Shown: positions 1 through 12,640, numbered from the stretch's first letter. The stretch is 64,000 nt of DNA from Halicephalobus mephisto (GCA_009193035.1 SWDT01000010.1:992001-1056000), one strand, 5' to 3'. Numbers and translations are program-made. The notes: generated by a model from the sequence alone, not told the origin.

Positions 1-259
1 TGCTTTCTAGTCACTATCCAAAAATAACTCCAATACAAAAAACGTAACTTTTGTCCCGTAGCAATTGCGAAATGTAACATAATCGTCACATTTTTCATGA
101 ATATTTGACTTTTGTGACAAAAATTAAAACTTAATAATGATGATTTATGTGTGTTACCGGACTAACAGTTACGCTTCTTTTTGTGCGCAGAAATGAATGA
201 ATAATTATTCCTAGTATACTAGATACTAGATACTAGATACATGATAATTATTATTGCTA

Positions 260-484
260 GATCGTGGATCTATCCATTAGAACGCAGACCTGTACAGTAT
301 TGGTCCCGAAGGGAAATGCCCTGAGGGTAAAATAGGGGGAATTACGATTGAGCATTGGCGAGAAATTAAAAAAGTTATTCAATATTCATCAAAATTATTT
401 TGTATCTCGTGTTTCTGGCTCAATAAAGTAATTTTGTATATCTTTCTCGTCTCCATGTGGATCAGGAATCCCTAATCACGATCT
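260..484. repeat. 225 bp dispersed element, copy A
   Basis: The segment is nearly identical to 18049-18273. Its ends form a short inverted match, ATCGTG at the left and CACGAT at the right. Inside is a GC-richer core (GGTCCCGAAGGGAAATGCCC) that does not look like the surrounding AT-rich DNA. I see no open reading frame and no tRNA, snRNA or SL RNA that I recognise. It could be a non-autonomous mobile element or a small repeated RNA gene. Confidence 0.7.
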
Positions 485-1210
485 AATGATTATATTTTAT
501 ACAATGCAATTGAGAGTTTCATTCATGACGATCGATATTCCACACTTTCTGATATTTAAACTATCGCTTCAAATCCTCTCTTTATAGTTCAGTTTTCTGT
601 CTTAACAGAGTGCTTAGATCCAACTTTATCATATAGCGGATACTGACGAGGATAACTCACTATTTGGGAAGTATAAAAGTGCTGAAAACCCAAAGTTTGG
701 GTTTTCTATTACTGCCTTGTGTGGTATTCTAATGTGATATAAACAAGTGTTTATCACATCTTCCTTCCGATATTCAGCGACCTTGAGCGGTGAAAGGACT
801 AGAAGTCATACGGTGTAACCCCAGGTACCCGAAACCGACCACTATTGCACCACCAAGACCTAGGGCGGAGAGTCACGAATGATGGATCAACAGCTGAACA
901 CATTCTAGAAACACAATAGCTACGGAGTTAGTGACTAGAACTACAGCCGACTTTAACCAGCCAACTGTCGACGTGGAACCAACACAGATTCCTCTGTGCA
1001 AACGGCACCAACGCTTCTCCTCAACCGACAGTTAAGACAACCTATCAATTGGACATCTCACCATCCAAGTACCGAGATGTTATTCCCCGATTTTGTAGCA
1101 ATTATATAACTGTTGAAAGAGGCAATAAATAATAATAACCAGCCAACTGTTAGTGTAAACCTGTTAAAAACGGCAATTATCACGTCTAGTATGCAAAAAT
1201 TAAATAGAAA
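485..1210. other. Intergenic, no gene recognised
   Basis: Positions 690-1050 are unusually GC-rich for this window but are closed by stops in all frames. The phrase AACCAGCCAACTGT occurs near 955 and again near 1138, so part of this block is a diverged duplication. No function assigned. Confidence 0.5.
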
Positions 1211-1212
1211 TA

Positions 1213-1530
1213 CAGTGAAATCTCGATATAAACACCTTCGATAAGAGCAAATCCTCTTTAAAAACAACTCGGTTCCGACCCCTACTGTGGATTTTCCCCT
1301 AGTAAACCCCTCGATAAAGGCAAATCCTCTGTAAAAACAACTCAGTTCCTACCCCTACTGTGGATTTTCCCCTAGTAAACCCCTCGATAAAAGCAAATCC
1401 TCTTTAAAAATAACTCGGTTCCAACCCCTACTGTGGATTTTCCCCTAGTAAACCCTTCGATAAGAGCAACTCCTCTGTAAAAACAACATTTCTGCCGTCC
1501 CTTAGGGTTACTTATATCGAGGTTTCACTG
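1213..1530. mobile_element. Short TIR element (pogo/Tc1-like MITE), expanded copy
   Basis: The left end reads CAGTGAAATCTCGATATAA, and the right end is its inverted complement with a few changes (TTATATCGAGGTTTCACTG). TA dinucleotides flank it at 1211-1212 and 1531-1532, as expected for Tc1/mariner-pogo target duplication. A 73 bp internal unit built around CCCCTACTGTGGATTTTCCC is tandemly repeated about three times (near 1279, 1352 and 1425). A related element at 57797-57968 has one unit. There is no transposase, so it is non-autonomous. Confidence 0.8.
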
Positions 1531-1889
1531 TAACTCTATAAATTTAAAAATTCATAAAATTACAAACGAATAAATTGAAAATCAGAAAAATAAACAGATA
1601 AAAAAAATCAAGTTTTTATATGTAATAAACGCAAGTTTGATTTTTGAGATTTTGTATCTTGCAGTGTTATTTTGCTTGAATTATTTACGAAATAAATTTG
1701 CCATCGATATTTTTAAACATAATTGAATATTTTTAAGTAAATTTAGAAACGGATCTGCAGATAAACGAGAAGGCAAATAGTACGAACTCTACATGGCAGA
1801 TGCAAGTTTGTCTTTGAGATTTTGTATCTCCAAGTGTTACGTCATTTGAAGTAGTTACAAAGTAAATTTAATCTTAGTAGTTTGAAATT

Positions 1890-2465
1890 TGGATATTCAT
1901 TGCCAGATGTACAAGCAGATCCACAAAAGAATATGAATTCGATATATATATATAGTATATGAAAAGTACAGTTTTTAGGATTCTGTATCTTCCAGTATTT
2001 TTTGTTCAAGTATTTATAACTTTAATATCAGCATTCTAAGCTCTTATTAAATATCTTTTGTCATATTTGAAAACACATCCATAAATAATATGAATTCGAT
2101 ATATATATATAGTATATGAAAAGTACAGTTTTTAGGATTCTGTATCTTCCAGTATTTTTTGTTCAAGTATTTATAACTTTAATATCAGTATTCTAAGCTC
2201 TTATTAAATATCTTTTATCAGATTTGAAAACACATCCATAAATAATATGAATTCAATTATATAGTATATGAAAAGTACAGTTTTTAGGATTCTGTATCTT
2301 CCAGTATTTTTTATTCAAGTATTTATAACTTTAATATCAGCATTCTAAGCTCTTATTAAATATCTTTTGTCATATTTGAAAACACATCCATAAATAATAT
2401 GAATTCAATTATATAGTATATGAAAAGTACAGTTTTTAGGATTCTGTATCTTCTAGTTTTATTTT
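1890..2465. repeat. Tandem repeat, about 155 bp, 3.5 copies
   Basis: Units contain ATATGAATTC, then GTATATGAAAAGTACAG and TTAGGATTCTGTATCTTC. ATATGAATTC recurs near 1931, 2089, 2245 and 2398. Units are nearly identical, which implies recent amplification or homogenisation. Confidence 0.85.
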
Positions 2466-2565
2466 ACCTAAAATATTTACAACGTGAATTTATTGTTAAT
2501 TCGCTAAAATCTGACTGAACACTTTTTACTAGATTTTAAAAAGAATTTTAAAAATCAAGTTGATT

Positions 2566-3060
2566 AACAAGACGAAGGTCACTGTAGTATGGTGACGGGA
2601 TGAGCAACTTGGACAAAAACAGAAATCGAATCGACTCAGTCGGAGGCAATCAGAGACAGATGTTCTTCCTCCTGAACAATGGTCCGGGTGATTGAGAAGC
2701 TCTCCACTCGGGATTCACAAGTGCCGTTTTGCTCACTCGAGTGCTCAACCCGATTTACGCTTTCCCATTACCGTAATCTACCATATAAATTGAATTTAAA
2801 AAAAAAAATAAATTTAAAAAAAAAATAAATTTAAAAAAAATAAATTTGTTTTAAATTACAGTACTTTATAACTACATATTTGCAGAGGAAAATGATTGTT
2901 TGCGTTTTCACATCATTCGAGGACGAAAAAGGAGGAATTGCTTTTCTCAATCTAAGGCGACAGGGACCACTTGAGATTCTCCGTGTTCATTCATTTTCCA
3001 TTTGTTCTTCCCAGTGAAGAGCCACCCGACAAAAATGGTCTTGTTTTGTGGAAGCAATTT
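2566..3060 (+). other. Exon-like islands, possible small gene
   Basis: Two non-repetitive GC-richer patches are separated by an A-rich stretch. The first has a 31-codon frame from ATG at about 2600 (MSNLDKNRNR start) that reaches a possible donor in CCGG|GTGATT near 2687. The second starts after a good acceptor, TTTGCAG, at 2881-2885. Joining them in the matching phase gives only about 58 residues ending SKATGTT. Another frame of the second patch (MIVCVFTSFEDEKG start) is equally open to a possible donor near 3015. No family is recognised. Either could be coding or a decayed exon. Confidence 0.2.
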
Positions 3061-3084
3061 ACAGCCCGGGGGAATCATTTAATT

Positions 3085-3400
3085 TTAACAAGACAACTTT
3101 CGAAATCATATATTTATAAAAATTACCGTAATCATTCTTTAAAACACAATTTTCGAAATCATATATTTATAAAAAAAATTGTAATTATTTCTTAACAAGA
3201 CAATTTTCGAAATTATACATTTATAAAAATATTGTAATTATTTTTTAAGAAGACAACTTTCGAAATCATATATTTTTAAAAATTACCGTAATCATTTTTT
3301 AAGAAGACAATTTTCGAAATTATATATTCATAAAAATTACCGTAATCATTTTTTAATAAAACAACTTTTTAAATCATATATAAAAACCATCGTAATAATT
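3085..3400. repeat. Tandem repeat, about 55 bp, six copies
   Basis: Units read roughly AAGACAATTTTCGAAATCAT followed by ATTTATAAAAATTACCGTAATC. Copies are imperfect. The following stretch to 3730 is AT low-complexity DNA that ends in runs of TAAAAA. Confidence 0.75.
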
Positions 3401-4089
3401 TAATTATAAAAAAATAAATGTTTTTATAAAATAATTTTGAAATAAATTTTTTGAACTTTTTAGATTTCTGAAATTTTCGATTTTAAATAACTTTAAAAAT
3501 TCCAAAGATTTTAGAAATTTTTGTAAAATTTAAAAAAATTTAAAATTGTAAAATTCAGACGAAAATTTTCGAAGAAATTCAAACTTCCAATAAAAATCTG
3601 TTTTTAATTTTTGCACATCTCGGATTCATACTGTAACATAAAAAATTAAAAATTAAAAATTAAAAATTAAAAAAAAATAAAAAATAAAAAATAAAAAATA
3701 AATAATAAATAATAAAAAATAAAAAATAAAAATTTTTTAAAAAAGTTACAAAATTCGAAAATAATTTTCAAATGTCTGACATCATAAATGTTACAGTAAT
3801 CTGCGAAATAAAAAACAATGAAAAACACTTGAATCCCTCCTGCAGTGATCTTCTGGGGATTCTGAACAAAGAAAGCCGCTTTGATTTTTCTCGACTTGAA
3901 TGACCAAACATTGCCGTTTTTTCCCGAATCTCTTGCGCAATCCTCAGTTCATGGACCTGGCCAGGATTTCCGGCTTTTTGACTCAAAAAAAGCAACACGT
4001 TTTCAAGGGAGATGTTTTAGTTTTTTCTGATTTCTTAAATCATCCATAAGTACTGTAATATACATTTTCTGAGAAACTCGAGAGCCTCA

Positions 4090-5095
4090 AGAACAAATTA
4101 CAAAAAAAATAAATTTCACAACTTTTTGTCTCAACTGGAAAGTTTTGAAAATTCGTATCGAGACTATTTCGCAAAAAAAAATTTTGAATTTTTATGAAAA
4201 AAATGACTATAGTTTTATTTTTCGGAATTATAAAAAAATAAATTTCACAACTTTGGGTCTCAACTGGAAAGTTTTGAAAATTCGTGTCGAGACAATTTTG
4301 CAAAAAAATCTTGAATTTTTATGAAAAATGACTAGTTTTATTTTTAAAAATTTCACAATTTTTCATCTCAACTGGAGAGTTTTGAAAATTCATGTCGAGA
4401 CTATTTCACGAAAAAAATGTTTCTTGAACTTCCTACAATGACATAATTTTAAATACATCTTTACAGAATACTTCATACAGTACATTTCACAAATTTTTGT
4501 CTCGACTGGAAAATTTCAAAAATTCGTGTCGAGACTATTTCGCAAAAAAAAAAATTTTGAATTTTTATGAAAAATGACTAGTTTTATTTTTCGGAATTAT
4601 AAAAAAAATAAATTTCACAATTTTTCATCTCAACTGGAAAGTTTTGAAAATTCGTGTCGAGACTATTTCACGAAAAAAATGTTTCTTGAACTTCCTACAA
4701 TGACATAATTTTAAATACATCTTTACAGAATACTCCATACAGTAAATTTCGAAAATTCGTGTCGAGACTATTTCGCAAAAAATTTTGAATTTCTATTTCA
4801 AAAATGACTATAGTTTTATTTTTCAGAATTATAAAAAAATAAATTTCACAACTTTGGGTCTCAACTGGAAAATTTTGAAAATTCGTGTCGAGACTATTTC
4901 GCAAAAAAATTTTGAATTTTTATGAAAAATGACTATAGTTTTATTTTTAAAAATTTCACAACTTTGGGTCTCAACTGGAAAATTTTGAATTTTTATGAAA
5001 AATGACCATAGTTTTATTTTTAAAAATTTTACAATTTTTCATCTCAACTGGAAATTTTAGAAATTCGTGTCGAGACTATTTTATGAAAGTTTTTA
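4090..5095. repeat. Tandem array, about 105-110 bp units, GTGTCGAGAC core
   Basis: At least eight units contain TTTCACAACTTTGGGTCTCAAC, GGAAAGTTTTGAAAATTCGTG and TCGAGACTATTTCGC. The open frames across it on the minus strand are repeat translations and not genes. The same sequence recurs in inverted orientation at 37600-38030. Confidence 0.85.
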
Positions 5096-5464
5096 TTTTT
5101 AATTTTATGACAGTATTGTTAATTACAAAATCACAACATAGGTTATTTTAGTTTTTAGAAAATTCTAAAAATTCGTGTCATAACAATTTCTATTTTTAAT
5201 TTTTATAAAAACAAAATTTGTGTGGGCGAAAAATAACCTATCTAAATTCTGAAGTAGGTAGTATTCTGAATATTGGATTAAATATGGCCAGACTGACACA
5301 AAACAGGTGTCAACTACGAATTTGAGGATCGGTAAATACCGTAATTACACCTGGACAGTTAAAAAATATCAAACATTTGTGAATTGTGAAACATAACCCA
5401 CGAAAAAAATTGACACTTATGGGTTAATGTACATAATTCTTAACGCAAAAATTTTTAGCTTATT

Positions 5465-5925
5465 TAAACATATTTTCAGTGCATATAAATATATTTTTAG
5501 TGCAATTAAACATATTTTTAGTGCAATTAAACATATTTTTAGTGCATTTAAATATATTTTTAGTGCAATTTAACATATTTTCAGTGCAATTAAACATATT
5601 TTTAGTTTATTTTAACATATTTTTAGTGCATTTAAATATATTTTTAGTCTATTTAACATATTTTTAGTACATTTAAACATATTTTTAGTGCATTTAAATA
5701 TATTTTTAGTCTATTTAACATATTTTTAGTGCATTTAAATATATTTTTAGTCTATTTAACATATTTTTAGTGCATTTAAATATATTTTTAGTCTATTTAA
5801 CATATTTTTAGTACATTTAAACATATTTTTAGTGCATTTAAACATATTTTTAGTGCAATTTAATGTATTTTTAGTGCATTTAAATATATTTTTAGTCTAT
5901 TTTAACATATTTTTAGATAAATTAA
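5465..5925. repeat. Minisatellite, about 25 bp, roughly 18 copies
   Basis: The unit is CATATTTTTAGTGCATTTAA with small variants. The 62-codon open frame over it is a direct translation of the repeat. Confidence 0.9.
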
Positions 5926-6139
5926 CAATTTCAAATAAAAATACAAATAATACCGCGAGACATAGTTAAGTTAGATTCAATTTTTTTAGACTGGATTTAG
6001 GCTTAGGTTAAGCTCGATTAGGGTGTGTGCGTATGACCCATAAGAATCAAAAACTTTTAAATTTCACGTTTGAAGTTATATATTATTTTTAATGTCATAA
6101 AATATGTATTTAAAATAAATTAAATTTTTGCAGAGTGGT

Positions 6140-8400
6140 TTTTTGAATTACACAAGTTCAATAAAGATGTACAAAAATCCAGACATGGACGAAAACGGAA
6201 TGTCAGAGATCACTGATGTTTGAACTTCACTTTTCATCCATTTGGTTTCTATTTTCATTTTATTAATTTTAATAAATTTTCTCGCAACCTGGTGCAAGTT
6301 TTCACGGTTTTTACAATTATGTAATTTGTTTTTTCCGAAAATGAAATGAAAAGTATGAAAGTTCAAGTTTTCATATATCAACAGTGAAAAAATTTGGAAT
6401 CTTTATCTTTCATACGTTAGTTTTTTATTTAAATTTTATTAATTTCGAATAAGCTTTCTCCAATTATATACAACTTTCTAAGGTTGTTACAATAGTGTAA
6501 TTAGTACTTCGAAATATGTAAACAAAAAACGTTAAAGTTTAAGTTTTCATATATCAACCGAAAAAATTTGGAATCTTTATTTCTCATGCGTAATTTTTTT
6601 ATTTAAATTTTATTAATTTCGATTAAGCTTTCTGCAAAGTGATGCAATCTTCTGAGGTCAGTGCAACCGTAGAATTGGTTTTCCGAGAAAGTAGTCGGAG
6701 ATACGTCAAAATTCAAATTGCACATGAATGCCAGAGGAATCTAAGGACCTTGTTTTCAAATCTTCGTTTTCCACTTTAATTTTATTAATTTTCATTAGTC
6801 TTCCCTACAGTTATATGCAAATTTTAAACCTCATTATATCTATTTTATGTATTTTTTGAAAATAAAACGGAAAGGTGTGGAAATTAAGATCTTCATATAT
6901 GAATAGAAGGGAAGTTGATAAACAACTGATGTTTCAATCTATTCATCTTTTGTTTCATCAATTTTAATACTTCTTTTTGACCATTCACTATAAATTTTAA
7001 ACTGAATATAACTGTTTAATTAATTCTTTGAAAATAAAACCAAAAACACGTCAGAATTTAATCTTCCATATATGAATAGTAAAAAAATTCGAAAAAATTC
7101 ATGTTTTGGATTCGGTTTTTCAAAGTAATTGTTTTTGTTTCTACTGCGTCAACTTCGAAGCTTACTTTGTATAACTACATAATTAGATTTGCAAAGAAGA
7201 AAACAGAAAGGTGTTAAAATTGAAGTTTTTGCACATGTGTGGAAGAGGAACCTAAGAAGCAATTTATCATTTTTTTAATTTAATTTTCATAATTCTTCCA
7301 TGCAACTATATACAGGTTTTGAAGATACTTAAAATTATCTAATTTATTTTTTTGAAAACAAAATACAAAAATGCGAAAATTGAAGTTTTTTCACATGTGT
7401 GGAAGAGGAACCTAAGAAGCAATTTATCATATTTTTTATTTAATTTTATTAATTCTTTTTTGCAACTATATACAGGTTTTGAAGATACTTAAAACTATCT
7501 AATTTATTTTTTTGAAAACGAAATACAAAAATGCGAAAATTGAAGTTTTTTCACATGTGTGGAAGAGCGACCTAAGAAACAATTTATCATATGTTTTTCG
7601 TTTAACTTTATTAACTTTAATAATTTATAGTTTGTAATTAAAGACAAACTTTAAAGAAACTACAACTACAAAATTAAATCTTTGGAGAAGAAAACAGAAA
7701 AATGTGAAAATTGAAGTTTTTGCACATGTGGGAGAGGAATTTAAGAAACAATTTATCTTTTTTTTCGTTTAATTTTATCAATTTTAATAATTTTTCTTTG
7801 CAACTATATACAGATTTTGAAGGTACTTATAGCTATCTAATTTATGTTTTTGAAAATAAAACGGAAAAGTGTTAAAATTGAAGTTTTTGCACATGTGGGA
7901 GAGCGACCTAAGAAACAATTAATTATATTTTTTTCGTTTAATTTTATCAATTTTAATATTTCTTCCATGCAACTATATACAGGTTTTGAAGATATTTAAA
8001 ACTATCTAATCTACTTTTTTGAAAAATAAAACGGAAAAGTGTTAAAATTAAAGTTTTTGCAGACGTGGAAGAGGAACTTATTAAAGTTGATAAAATTAAA
8101 CCAAAAATACGATTAATTATTTCTTAATTCTTCCTTGCAACTATATACAAATTTTGAAAATAATTAAAACTATCTAATCTACTTTTTTGAAAAAAAACAG
8201 AAAAGTGTTAAAATTGAAGTTTTCATATATCCATCCAGGACGAAACTAAGATGTTTGAATTTATTTTTTGCACCATTTTCAGCAGTCATGTTACTTTTTT
8301 GAAACTAAATATTGTTTTGAAAATGATTATAATTATTTAATTTACTTCCTAACACGTCAGAATTCAAGTGTTCGTAAATCAACAATAAATAATTTTATAA
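6140..8400. repeat. Satellite-like array, unit about 165-190 bp, array 1
   Basis: About twelve diverged units share ATTGAAGTTTTTGCACATGT, then TTTAATTTTATCAATTTTAA, then GCAACTATATACAGGTTTTG. The 6360-6840 part is near-identical to 14890-15540 in the large intron of the growth-factor gene. The intervening 5925-6140 holds a short TTAGGCTTAGG run near 5998 and nothing coding. Confidence 0.85.
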
Positions 8401-8489
8401 AAAAAACAAGGTGATGTGTGGGTTATGTTTTCGAACATACTTGTTTTCTACTTTAATTTTATCAATTTTAATAATTCTAATAATTTTTT

Positions 8490-10620
8490 TATAAAATTAA
8501 ACATGCTTTTCTGATTCTTTGCGATTATTAATTTTTTGAAAAAAAAAATATTTTAAAATTAAATTTTTTAAATATTAAAATAAAAAAAAAAATAAAAAAT
8601 AAAATATTTAAAAATTTAATTTTTTACATATTTTAAATTTTTTCAACTTTTTTAGTATTTTTAATTTTTAGTTTTTTTAGATTTTTTAAATTTTTTTTAT
8701 TTTTTTTTAAATTTTTTTTAATATTTTTAAATTTTTTTTAATATTTTTCAATATTTTTAAAATTTTTTAATATTTTTTAATTTTTTTTAATATTTTTTAA
8801 TTTTCTTAATATTTTTAATTTTTTTTTAATATTTTTAATTTTTTTTTAAATATCCTATTTTTATAAATTTTTATATAAAAATAAAACTTAAATTTTAATT
8901 ATTTATTTCGTAACTTTCGAAGTAGTATATTTTGTTTTGAAAATATACTGCAATTTTTTTTATTTTTATTTTTTATTATTTTCGACATTACATTCACCTG
9001 GATTTTGAAGACGGATACTGTGGATTTATTTTTGGAATAATTTCGAAGTTACACAAATTATTTTTTGTTTCTATTAAAATTAAAAATAAATTGCAAAATT
9101 TTCGGAAATACAGTAATTTAAAAATTTTTCAAAAATACAGTATTTTTAAAAAATTTTGAAAATAAAGTAATTTAAAAATTTTCGAAAATCCCGTACTTTA
9201 AAAATCTTCAAAAATACAGTACTTTAAAAATTTTGAAAATACCGTACTTTTAAAATCTTCAAAAATACCGTACTCTTAAAATTTTCGAAAATACTGTACT
9301 TTTAGAAATTTTCGAAATTAACAAAAATGAATTTTTAAATTTTTATAAATTTCAATTTTGACATTTCTTGATGAAAAACTAATTCAGAATCCACCACCGC
9401 TTCCGTGACATTCTGTGCTTTATGTCGTTTTTCGAAAATAATTTAATTATTAAAAATAAAGAATAATCAAAAAATAATTATTTTCAAAACTTGCTGATTT
9501 ATGAAAACTTTTGAAAAAGCAAGAATTTAAAATAGAACCGCATAATTAACAAGTCAAGACAGAATTCTCGAGATTTCTTGAAATAGAATCTAATTCAAAT
9601 TTTAAAACTATTCCTAAATTTGTGGAGATCTTTCAAATTTTTCTGAATTTTGTAATTATTTCGAAAATTTTAGAAAATTCCAAATTTTTCTGAATTAAAT
9701 AATTATTTTGAAAATTTTAGAAAATTTAAAATTTTTCTGAATTAAATAATTATTTTGAAAATTTTAGAAGATTCCAAATTTTTCTGAACTTAATAGTTAT
9801 TTTGAAAATTTTAGAAAATTTCAAATTTTTTTGAATTTAATAATTATTTTGAAAATTTTAGAAGATTCCAAATTTTTCCGAACTTAATAATTATTTTGAA
9901 AATTTTAGAAAATTCCGAATTTTTTTGAATTTAATAATTATTTTGAAAATTTCCAGAATCTAGTAATTTCAGAATTTTTTAGGAACTTTTAAATTTTAAA
10001 AAATAATATGTTTTCGAACCCAGTAGTGATTTTGGGGAACTTGAAATCTTTCAGAATATTGTAGGACCTTTAAACTGTTATAGAATCCCGTAGAAGATTC
10101 TGAAATCTTTTAAAATATTAAAAAAGTTTTAAAAATGATTCAGATTTTTATTCAAACATTTAAATTTTAATTTAAAAAAATGAAGGATTCTAAAATCTTC
10201 TAAAATTTTGAAAATTTATTGAGATTTTTAAATTTTTAGAAAAAATAATAGAGGATTCTGAAATCTTCTAAAATTTTGAAAAGTTTTAAAAATGATTCAG
10301 AATTTTATTCAAACGTTTTAATTTTAATTTAAAAAAAAAGAGGATTCTGAAATCTTAAAATTTTGAAAAGTTTTGAAAATGATTCAGAATCCGATGGAGA
10401 TTCTTAAATTTTCAAAAATGTCGGTCTAGAATTCAGAGACCATTTTGGGACTCAGCATTTAAAAACGAACATTCTCAGAATTCGTGTCAAGAAAAAATTC
10501 TAAAAACATTCTCCTGTAATTAAATAACAATAATAAAGTTTTTCTATTTTCGATTTTGTTTTGATGGAAACTGGGGGTTTTGTGAAGGTGAATAAAAATT
10601 TTTAATTCATTTTTCTGAAT
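8490..10620. repeat. AT low-complexity block with short tandem repeats
   Basis: 8500-8900 is almost pure A/T. At 9090-9310 a unit near 35 bp (AAAATACAGTACTTTTAAAA) repeats. At 9640-9960 a 47-60 bp unit (TAATAATTATTTTGAAAATT then TTAGAAAATTCCAAATTTTT) repeats about six times. 10080-10400 has three copies of AGGATTCTGAAATCTTCTAA. No gene seen. Confidence 0.8.
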
Positions 10621-10627
10621 CAGAATT

Positions 10628-10795
10628 GAGAATTCAGAAGGACCTCGATGGTCTTCGTAGGCGCCTACGTGGCCTTTGACGTCTCCAGAAGGAATCGTTA
10701 ATGAAGGTCCCGGACAGGTGGTTTCAGAAGGGGCTTCTGGAACATCTGCTTGTCGCGCCCCTCAGGGCGGCGTCACGTCTTCAAAATAAAAATCA
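10628..10795. other. GC-rich island, unexplained
   Basis: This short island is well above the local GC level. Frames of about 35-40 codons are open on the plus strand, one from ATG at about 10700 (MKVPDRWFQKGLLEHLLVAP). None joins convincingly to splice sites. It may be a decayed exon or a regulatory element. Confidence 0.3.
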
Positions 10796-11079
10796 AATTT
10801 TTGGGGAACTTTAAAAGCAAACATTATTTTACTTTTTTATTCATTTTAAATATTTTTTTGGACAACTTTCCTTGACCTGGGATGTCCCTTTTAAGGACAT
10901 GAAGGCTTCTTTGTTAATTAATCCATGTGTAAATGATGTCATTTTTGGAAAACGACCTTTAACGAAGTCACCTTGTTCCAAGTGCCTCAGGGTATGATTA
11001 TTAATTTATTTAACGCGCCAAATCCTGCTTATTTTCAATTTCATGGAACTTTCAGGTGTCTTCTGGCAGATTCTGGAGA

Positions 11080-11750
11080 CTCAAAAAGTTTTAAAAAATA
11101 GAAATTTTAAAAATTTTTTAAAATTTTAGAATTTTCAGAATTTTTAGAAATTTTAGAATTTTTAAGATTCTTTGAATTTTTAGAATTTTCATAATTTTAA
11201 AACTTTCAGAATTTTTAGAACTCTGAATTTTTAGAAATTTTAAAACTTTGAATTTTTAGAACTTTCTAGAATTATGTAGATCTTACAAATTTTCAAAAAA
11301 TTTATAGAACTTTCTAGAATATTCTGGGATTCTGTAGAAATCATCTTAATCAAATCGGGAAATTTTTGAATTCTAATACATCTTATTGAAGCTTCTGGAC
11401 GTCTTCTGAAATTTTACTTAAAATTTTAAAAGTTTTCTGAAATATTACTGGAAATTCTGGAAATTTTCTGAAATTTTACTTAAAATTCTAGAAGTTTTCT
11501 GAGATTTTATCAAAGGTTTCAGAAGTCTTCTAGTCTTACTTAAGATTCTGAAAATTTTCTGAAATTTTACATAAAATTTTAGAAGTTTTCTGAAATTTTA
11601 CTTAAGATTCTGGAAATTTTCTGAAATTTTACTTAAAATTTTAAAAGTTTTCTGAATTTTTACATAAAATTTTAGAAGCTTTCTGAAATTTTACTTAAAA
11701 TTTTAAGTTTTCTAATCTTACTGAAAATTTTGAAATTCCAAAAAAATTAA
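11080..11750. repeat. Low-complexity array rich in TTCTGAAATTTTAC
   Basis: Units near 44 bp (TCTGAAATTTTACTTAAAAT then TTTAGAAGTTT) repeat about seven times after a block of TAGAATTTTTAGAA. A three-triplet heat-shock-element-like string, TTCTAGAATATTC, lies at 11312-11324. Confidence 0.75.
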
Positions 11751-11879
11751 CAATTGCATATAACTTTCTAGAATCTACCGTATCTTTCTGAAGTCAGCTG
11801 AAATTTTTAATTTTGATTTTTCTATATTCTAAAATTTTTCATTAAGACTGTTGTATTAAAATTAATTTTTTTTTAATTT

Positions 11880-12620
11880 CATAATTCAGAATTCTAAAAA
11901 ATACGAAATTTCGCATCAGGACCATTTCATGAAAATCGATTTTAATTTAATTTAAAAATAATATAATTTTAAAAGATCTGAAATTTCACGTCGTAACCAT
12001 TTTGTGAAAATTAATTTCTTTAAAGTTTACAACGTAATTCTAAAAAGTCCGAAATTTCGTGTCTGGACCATTTTGTAAAAAAAATTTTTTTTTGAATTCT
12101 AAAAAATCTGAAATTTTGTGTCGGGACCATTTTGTAAAAATTAATTTTTTAAATTTCATAGTAACATAAAAATTTGAAATTTCGTGTTAAAACCATTTTA
12201 TAAAAATATTTTTTAACCTTTTTTAAATCCTAAAAAGTTCGAAATTTCGTGTCGGGACCAGTTCATAAAAATTAATTTTTTAAATTTCTATAATCCTAAG
12301 AAGTCCGAAATTTCGTGTCAGGACCATTTTATAAAAATTAATTTTTTTAATTTCTATAATCCTAAAAATTCGAAATTTCGTGTCGGGACCATTTTGTAAA
12401 AATTAATTTTTTTAATTTCTATAATCCTAAAAAGTTTGAAATTTCGTGTCGGGACCAGTTTATAAAAATATTTTTTAAACTTTTTTAAATCCTAAAAAAT
12501 CCGGAATTTCGTATCGGGACCATTTTATAAAAATTAATTTTTTAAATTTCTATAATCCCAAAAAGTTAGAAATTTCGTGTCGGGACCAGTTCATAAAAAT
12601 TAATTTTTTAAATTTTTGAA
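11880..12620. repeat. Tandem array, about 63 bp, roughly eleven units, GTGTCGGGACC core
   Basis: Units read CCTAAAAAGTCCGAAATTTC, then GTGTCGGGACCATTTTATAA, then AAATTAATTTTTTAAATTTC. The array ends just before the acceptor at 12640 of the growth-factor gene, so it occupies that gene's immediate upstream region. Confidence 0.9.
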
Positions 12621-12634
12621 TTACTGTAATCCGA

Positions 12635-12640
12635 TTTCAG
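12635..12640 (+). promoter_or_regulatory. Probable trans-splice acceptor of the growth-factor gene
   Basis: TTTCAG ends 23 nt before the ATG at 12664, which suits a spliced-leader site. A 5'UTR intron cannot be excluded. Confidence 0.45.

Noticed and set aside
690..1050. Possible tRNA or other RNA gene in a GC-rich block
   Set aside because: I could not find A- and B-box spacing or a cloverleaf, and no known RNA matches by eye.
3768..3998. 76-codon minus-strand frame with KAGNPGQVHELRIAQEIREK
   Set aside because: The segment is GC-richer and protein-like, but it has no ATG, a stop closes the frame just upstream, and no acceptor lies between. Kept only as a possible exon relic.
5479..5667. 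62-codon hydrophobic plus-strand frame
   Set aside because: A direct translation of the 25 bp minisatellite.
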